The notes under the pieces are model-generated. The model ran no database searches. It was not told the DNA's origin and worked only from the letters and a program-made list of their open reading frames with translations. Source: Streptomyces globosus (GTDB lineage Bacteria > Actinomycetota > Actinomycetes > Streptomycetales > Streptomycetaceae). From it: a DNA stretch of 64,000 nt. Below, in pieces: positions 60,944 through 64,000 of the stretch (the stretch's first letter is position 1; each line of letters starts with the position of its first letter). The position numbers and the translations under genes are program-made. The stretch lies in assembly GCF_003325375.1 (NCBI RefSeq), contig NZ_CP030862.1, forward strand, positions 6,391,501 through 6,455,500, written 5' to 3'.

Positions 60944-61894
60944 TCACCTGCAGTATCCGTCACCGGCGCTGCCGCTGTAGATGCCGCTTCCGGCCAGGGC
61001 TGCCGCCGGCGTGAGGGGCGCCAGCGCGGGGTTGACCTTGAACTTGACGCACTGGTCGGTCGCGACTGCGTACCCCGCGACACCCGCGAGGGATCGACCC
61101 CCGACGACCGTGGCCGGGTGCGGCAGCCAGGACACCACAGTTCCTCCGAGGGCAAGAACCTTGGTCTCGTTCTTGTTGAAGTACACGGTGCCGCTGATGA
61201 TGCCCCAGGTGTAATGGGGGTCGGCCACCACAGGGTAGGCCGTGTCGGGGCCGGTCTCGATGGTTTGGACGAGGGTGTGGCCGTCGAGGCTGTAGCTCGT
61301 GGGAACGGCCTTGCCGTTCGCGTCCTTTGCCCAGGGAGCATCGATGTGGCCGCGGGCCACGGCTCCCGCGCCTCCTGCGGAGGTGACGATGTCGTAGCCG
61401 CCGGCTCCGTCGGCCACCAGGGTGGCGCCTTCAGGCAGCCCGAGGTCGAAGCGCTGAGTGGTCTGGGCATCGGCGTTCTTGAGAGTGACCAGGGCCCGGA
61501 CTCCACCATCGACGGTGGCCTGCGCGGCAAGGTCGGTATGCGCGGCCGCGTTGGGATAGACGGTAGTCCCTGCTGCCGAGGTTGTACCTGCGGCATCGAC
61601 CGCTGCCGGTAAGCCCATCGTCACTGCCGAGCCGTCAGAGGCCGCCACGGCCACCCGCCCTTCAGCGCTGGAGGGAGTGGTCACCGTGACGAATCCACGA
61701 TCCGTCGCCATGACCGTGCCCGTGGGGCTGCCGGGGGCAACATCGGTAGTCCCGGTGGCCTTCTGGATTATGGCCACAGCCTCTTCAGTCGTACTGACGG
61801 CGGGGCCGCCGCCTGCCGCAAAGGCCGGAGCCACGGTTCCGGATATCAGCGCCGTGGTGAGTAGCGCAGCACGAACCGAGTTCTTGATTTTCAT
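60944..61894 (-). CDS. Secreted protein of unknown function
   Basis: 316 residues, ATG after GGGGAT. Signal peptide (MKIKNSVRAALLTTALISGT, cut after AFA). The mature protein is Ala/Thr/Val-rich and beta-prone, with the segment TIETGPDTAYPVVADPHYTW that recurs in many actinobacterial secreted proteins, then a GISGTVYFNKNETK-containing region with two Cys (TDQCVKF and DGYCR). Layout (a variable beta region then a small C-terminal module) resembles secreted bacteriocin-like proteins of Gram-positives, but no known toxin motif is visible. Confidence 0.75.
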   Translation of the reverse strand: MKIKNSVRAALLTTALISGTVAPAFAAGGGPAVSTTEEAVAIIQKATGTTDVAPGSPTGTVMATDRGFVTVTTPSSAEGRVAVAASDGSAVTMGLPAAVDAAGTTSAAGTTVYPNAAAHTDLAAQATVDGGVRALVTLKNADAQTTQRFDLGLPEGATLVADGAGGYDIVTSAGGAGAVARGHIDAPWAKDANGKAVPTSYSLDGHTLVQTIETGPDTAYPVVADPHYTWGIISGTVYFNKNETKVLALGGTVVSWLPHPATVVGGRSLAGVAGYAVATDQCVKFKVNPALAPLTPAAALAGSGIYSGSAGDGYCR

Positions 61895-62741
61895 GCAACA
61901 TCCCCATGTTCTTCATAGTGCCGTGTCCGGTGGAACAGAATGAACACTATCGATCTTGACGGGATGGTCAACGGAATTGAGCAGCTACTGAGGTTTGCCC
62001 ACCCAAGCACCCTCCGGACAAGACGAGAAGGCGCAGCCGCGGATCGCCATGGCGCAAAAGGGTCCACCAGGTCCGGCACAATTTGGTGGACATTTGGCCT
62101 GATCTCGGTCCGCGACCCGACCAATATTCCACAGCCGGCATTTCAAGTCGTTTTTGGAACCGTTTAAGCCAAGGTTAATGACGTGATGCACGCAGGTTCC
62201 GCCCAGGCTGGCAGGAAACCACCCGGGCCAGGGACCGGATTCCGGCCGGCCCCGTCTTGCCTCTCCCGGTGAGGCCGCCTTGCGCCGCCCCGACCCGTGC
62301 GGAAGAAACCGCCTGACGCCGCTATCGGTGTACGTGCCCCCACGAACCGGGGGGCTTCTCGAAGCAGCCCAGCCATGTGCGCGCCACGCTGGTGGTATCA
62401 GCCCCCGCCGTGGAGCCCGCGATCGCCGCGGGCTGGACGCCATGGCAGTCGGCCGGCCGGTCGCCGACGCCGGTGAGTCTGCTGTCAGTGGGTGAGGTCC
62501 CGTCTCCCAGTGAACTCCTCACGCCCGTCCGGCGTCGAGACGCCGGACGGCGCGGGGGAAGCGATGACTCGTCGTTCTCCGGCAGGCCGCGGCCTTCGGC
62601 GACCACGCAGGCGGCTCGTCGCCCTCAAACGGACGCCTCACACCGCAACTCCAAGACGGACGCTCCCGCAGCCGGACAAGACCGACGACGAGCGTCAGCA
62701 TGCCGCGAGGCGGCATGTCGCCGCCCCGACCAGACAGGTTG
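61895..62741. other. Long region without a convincing gene
   Basis: 847 bp. It holds two palindromes: GTCCACCA (62062-62069) with TGGTGGAC (62084-62091), and CCGTCCGGCGTC-GA-GACGCCGGACGG (62525-62550). The first 250 bp are less GC-rich. All open frames lack plausible starts or codon bias; one starting at 61940 is discussed under rejected items. Possibly decayed DNA between accessory genes. Confidence 0.5.
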
Positions 62742-63302
62742 TCACCCGCTCCGGCACACGGCCGCTTCGAGTGCCGGGGGCAGCGGGTACGGCCGCTCCG
62801 CTGGGAGCAGCCGCTGCGCCTTGGCGGCGTGCCCGCCCTGGACCAGTGCCGCGGCCTTGCGGACGCGGGGCGTGAGGTCGGTCAGGCCGACGACCCAGTC
62901 GTCGGCGAAGGTCCGGATCAGGTGGCGGCCGATGCCGACCTGGATGCTGTAGTGGTTCAGCGCCGCCCCGCGCGGCGAGCGCTCCGGGTCCCACTGGACG
63001 TGTACGGCCGCCCCGGCCACCGCCGCCGGGTCGGCGGTCGTCAACACGGCCCGCGCCAACGCCTCCTCCCAGCCCGCCCGCGTCATGCGGACTGCGAGCA
63101 CCCGCTCCTGTCCGGGCTTGCGGGCCCAGTTGCTGCGGTGCATCAGCCACAGGAACGACGGCTTCACCCACGTCATCCGCCGGAACGAGAACGGCGCGGT
63201 GAACCGCCCCGCCCGCAGCGCCGCATCGGCGATGGCGGGCGGGTACGCCTGGTAGACCACGATGGTCTGCGCGTCGAAGTCGGCCCGTATCCGGTACTGC
63301 AT
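62742..63302 (-). CDS. DUF4291 protein
   Basis: 186 residues from the ATG at 63302, with GGAG seven bases upstream. Typical DUF4291 features: QYRIRADFDAQTIVVYQAYPPAIADAALRAGRF, RMTWVKPSFLWLMHRSNWARKPGQERVLAVRMTRAGWE, HVQWDPERSPRG and IQVGIGRHLIRTFADDWV. The family is widespread and of unknown function. Its conserved Tyr/Trp/Arg-rich core suggests binding of nucleic acid or nucleotide. Next to an insertion-sequence relic. Confidence 0.9.
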   Translation of the reverse strand: MQYRIRADFDAQTIVVYQAYPPAIADAALRAGRFTAPFSFRRMTWVKPSFLWLMHRSNWARKPGQERVLAVRMTRAGWEEALARAVLTTADPAAVAGAAVHVQWDPERSPRGAALNHYSIQVGIGRHLIRTFADDWVVGLTDLTPRVRKAAALVQGGHAAKAQRLLPAERPYPLPPALEAAVCRSG

Positions 63303-63393
63303 CCCCACACTCCGCACCCTGCCATCCGCTGCGCGGACAAGGCGAGAGGATTTCCCCTTGCCTCGGTGTACGAGGCCACGACGTGGGTGACGC

Positions 63394-63561
63394 GGTCACG
63401 TAGTCGTGCGGCCGGCGGTTGTGGCGGGGCGTGTACGGCGTGATCCGTTGGTGCCGTGGGCCGAGGAGGGACCGGGCGAAAGCGTCGGCGCGGTGGCAGG
63501 AGCCGTTGTCGGGGACGATCCGCTCGATGCGCGTGATACCAGGTGAGTTGCGGTGAACCAT
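63394..63561 (-). pseudogene. Relic of a DDE transposase (IS481/IS3 integrase-core type)
   Basis: In one frame the minus strand reads RIERIVPDNGSCHRADAFARSL followed by ITPYTPRHNRRP, which matches the second-Asp region and the R-x-Y-x-P-x-x-N region of integrase-core transposases. Both ends are missing and the frame runs on into unrelated sequence, so it is a short fossil. Confidence 0.7.
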
Positions 63562-63566
63562 CGGTG

Positions 63567-64000
63567 TCAGCGGGCGTCGGGGCGCATCGCGGCCGCGGTG
63601 TCGGTGGTGACAGTGAGCGGGTCGGTGAGCGGTCGGCCCAGCAGTTGGACGAGGTCCGGGGTGGTGTTGCTGAGGAATCCGTGGCGGACACTGGATGCGA
63701 TCGAGGCGACCATCGGCGGTTGGAACGGCAACAGGGTGTCATCGGCGAGGAGCCGGTCCCGGTATTCGCCGAGCCCGATCGAACGGTGGGTGACTCCGAG
63801 GCTTTCGGCGATGTCGGGCGCGGTGATCGGTTCGCCGACCAGGTCGTAGATCTTGCCTGCGTGCGCGGTCGGATAGCCGGCCACGACGGCTGCGGCTGCG
63901 GCCAGGTCTGCCCGCGCGACCGCGGAGAGCGCGCCGTCGCCGAACGCTGATTCCAGGCCGTCAGGGGTCCAGATCAGCAGCGTCGCGAAGAGTTCGGCGT
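63567..64000 (-). CDS. NmrA-like NAD(P)-binding protein, N-terminal part outside the window
   Basis: The last ~144 residues of a protein that runs off the right edge. AVVAGYPTAHAGKIYDLVGEPITAPDIAESLGVTHRSIGLGEYRDRLL resembles the substrate half of NmrA/quinone-oxidoreductase-2-type atypical short-chain dehydrogenases (GxYxLTGP-like and DIA-x-x-L segments). Activity cannot be judged without the nucleotide-binding N-terminus. The IS relic abuts its 3' end, so the stop may be shifted by the old insertion. Confidence 0.75.
   Translation of the reverse strand, partial: AELFATLLIWTPDGLESAFGDGALSAVARADLAAAAAVVAGYPTAHAGKIYDLVGEPITAPDIAESLGVTHRSIGLGEYRDRLLADDTLLPFQPPMVASIASSVRHGFLSNTTPDLVQLLGRPLTDPLTVTTDTAAAMRPDAR

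Noticed and set aside
61940..62167. A 75-codon plus-strand frame starting MNTIDLDGMVNGIEQLL
   Set aside because: No ribosome binding site and codon use unlike the genome after the first 20 codons; no recognisable family.

Overview
The window is 64 kb of very GC-rich actinobacterial DNA. The codon bias, the many GTG starts and 4-base ATGA/GTGA overlaps, the mycothiol-type domains, the DtxR/DmdR-like regulator and the secreted ALF-repeat and FG-GAP proteins all indicate a Streptomyces chromosome. The order of the conserved genes (purU, a phosphosugar-isomerase-like gene next to a dmdR1-like regulator, pdxH, a citrate synthase paralogue, an acyl-CoA carboxylase cluster, serC) agrees with my memory of the S. 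coelicolor core chromosome; I could not check that here.

Layout. 1-2.1 kb: end of a two-component system (sensor kinase, partial, and NarL-type regulator) and an anti-sigma-type ATPase. 2.4-7.7 kb: divergent acyl-CoA catabolism locus (two acyl-CoA dehydrogenases, an amidohydrolase, an acyl-CoA ligase) with two TetR-type palindromes between the arms. 7.8-9.1 kb: secreted serine hydrolase. 9.1-15.5 kb: a probable exported toxin locus consisting of a Tat-exported ALF-repeat coiled-coil protein, a secreted protein with two nuclease-like domains, and a DUF1963 gene in the immunity position. 15.9-20.7 kb: three secreted proteins, two of them tandem trypsin-like paralogues lacking the catalytic His and Ser, fused to a lectin-like propeller or to FG-GAP repeats. 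20.8-30.5 kb: EF-hand protein, ECF sigma factor with a zinc-finger/maleylpyruvate-isomerase partner, purU, a lipoprotein binding protein, a repeat-rich membrane protein, a TPR regulator and a prim-pol protein. 30.7-40.7 kb: ABC exporter, quinone-reductase-like flavoprotein, alpha/beta hydrolase, dmdR1-like regulator, SIS protein with a DasR-box-like site, PAS/GAF protein, a tiny-ORF/small-RNA unit, pdxH and a citrate synthase paralogue. 40.8-49.7 kb: a seven-gene operon resembling acyclic-terpene utilisation (atu) genes. 50.1-60.0 kb: CocE-like protein, EamA exporter, FAD/Fe-S oxidoreductase, serC and a large sacsin-type GHKL ATPase. 60-64 kb: less conserved region with hairpins, small secreted or membrane proteins, a DUF4291 gene, an insertion-sequence relic and the end of an NmrA-like gene.

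Working together. The two acyl-CoA loci look like separately regulated degradation modules feeding CoA thioesters into central metabolism. The 9-21 kb stretch is a cell-surface and secretion region, and it holds the most unusual material: the nuclease/immunity arrangement, an unusually strong hairpin just upstream of the nuclease gene, and the twin pseudoproteases. No tRNA, rRNA or CRISPR array was recognised. Domain calls are from reading the translated sequence; no database search was possible.
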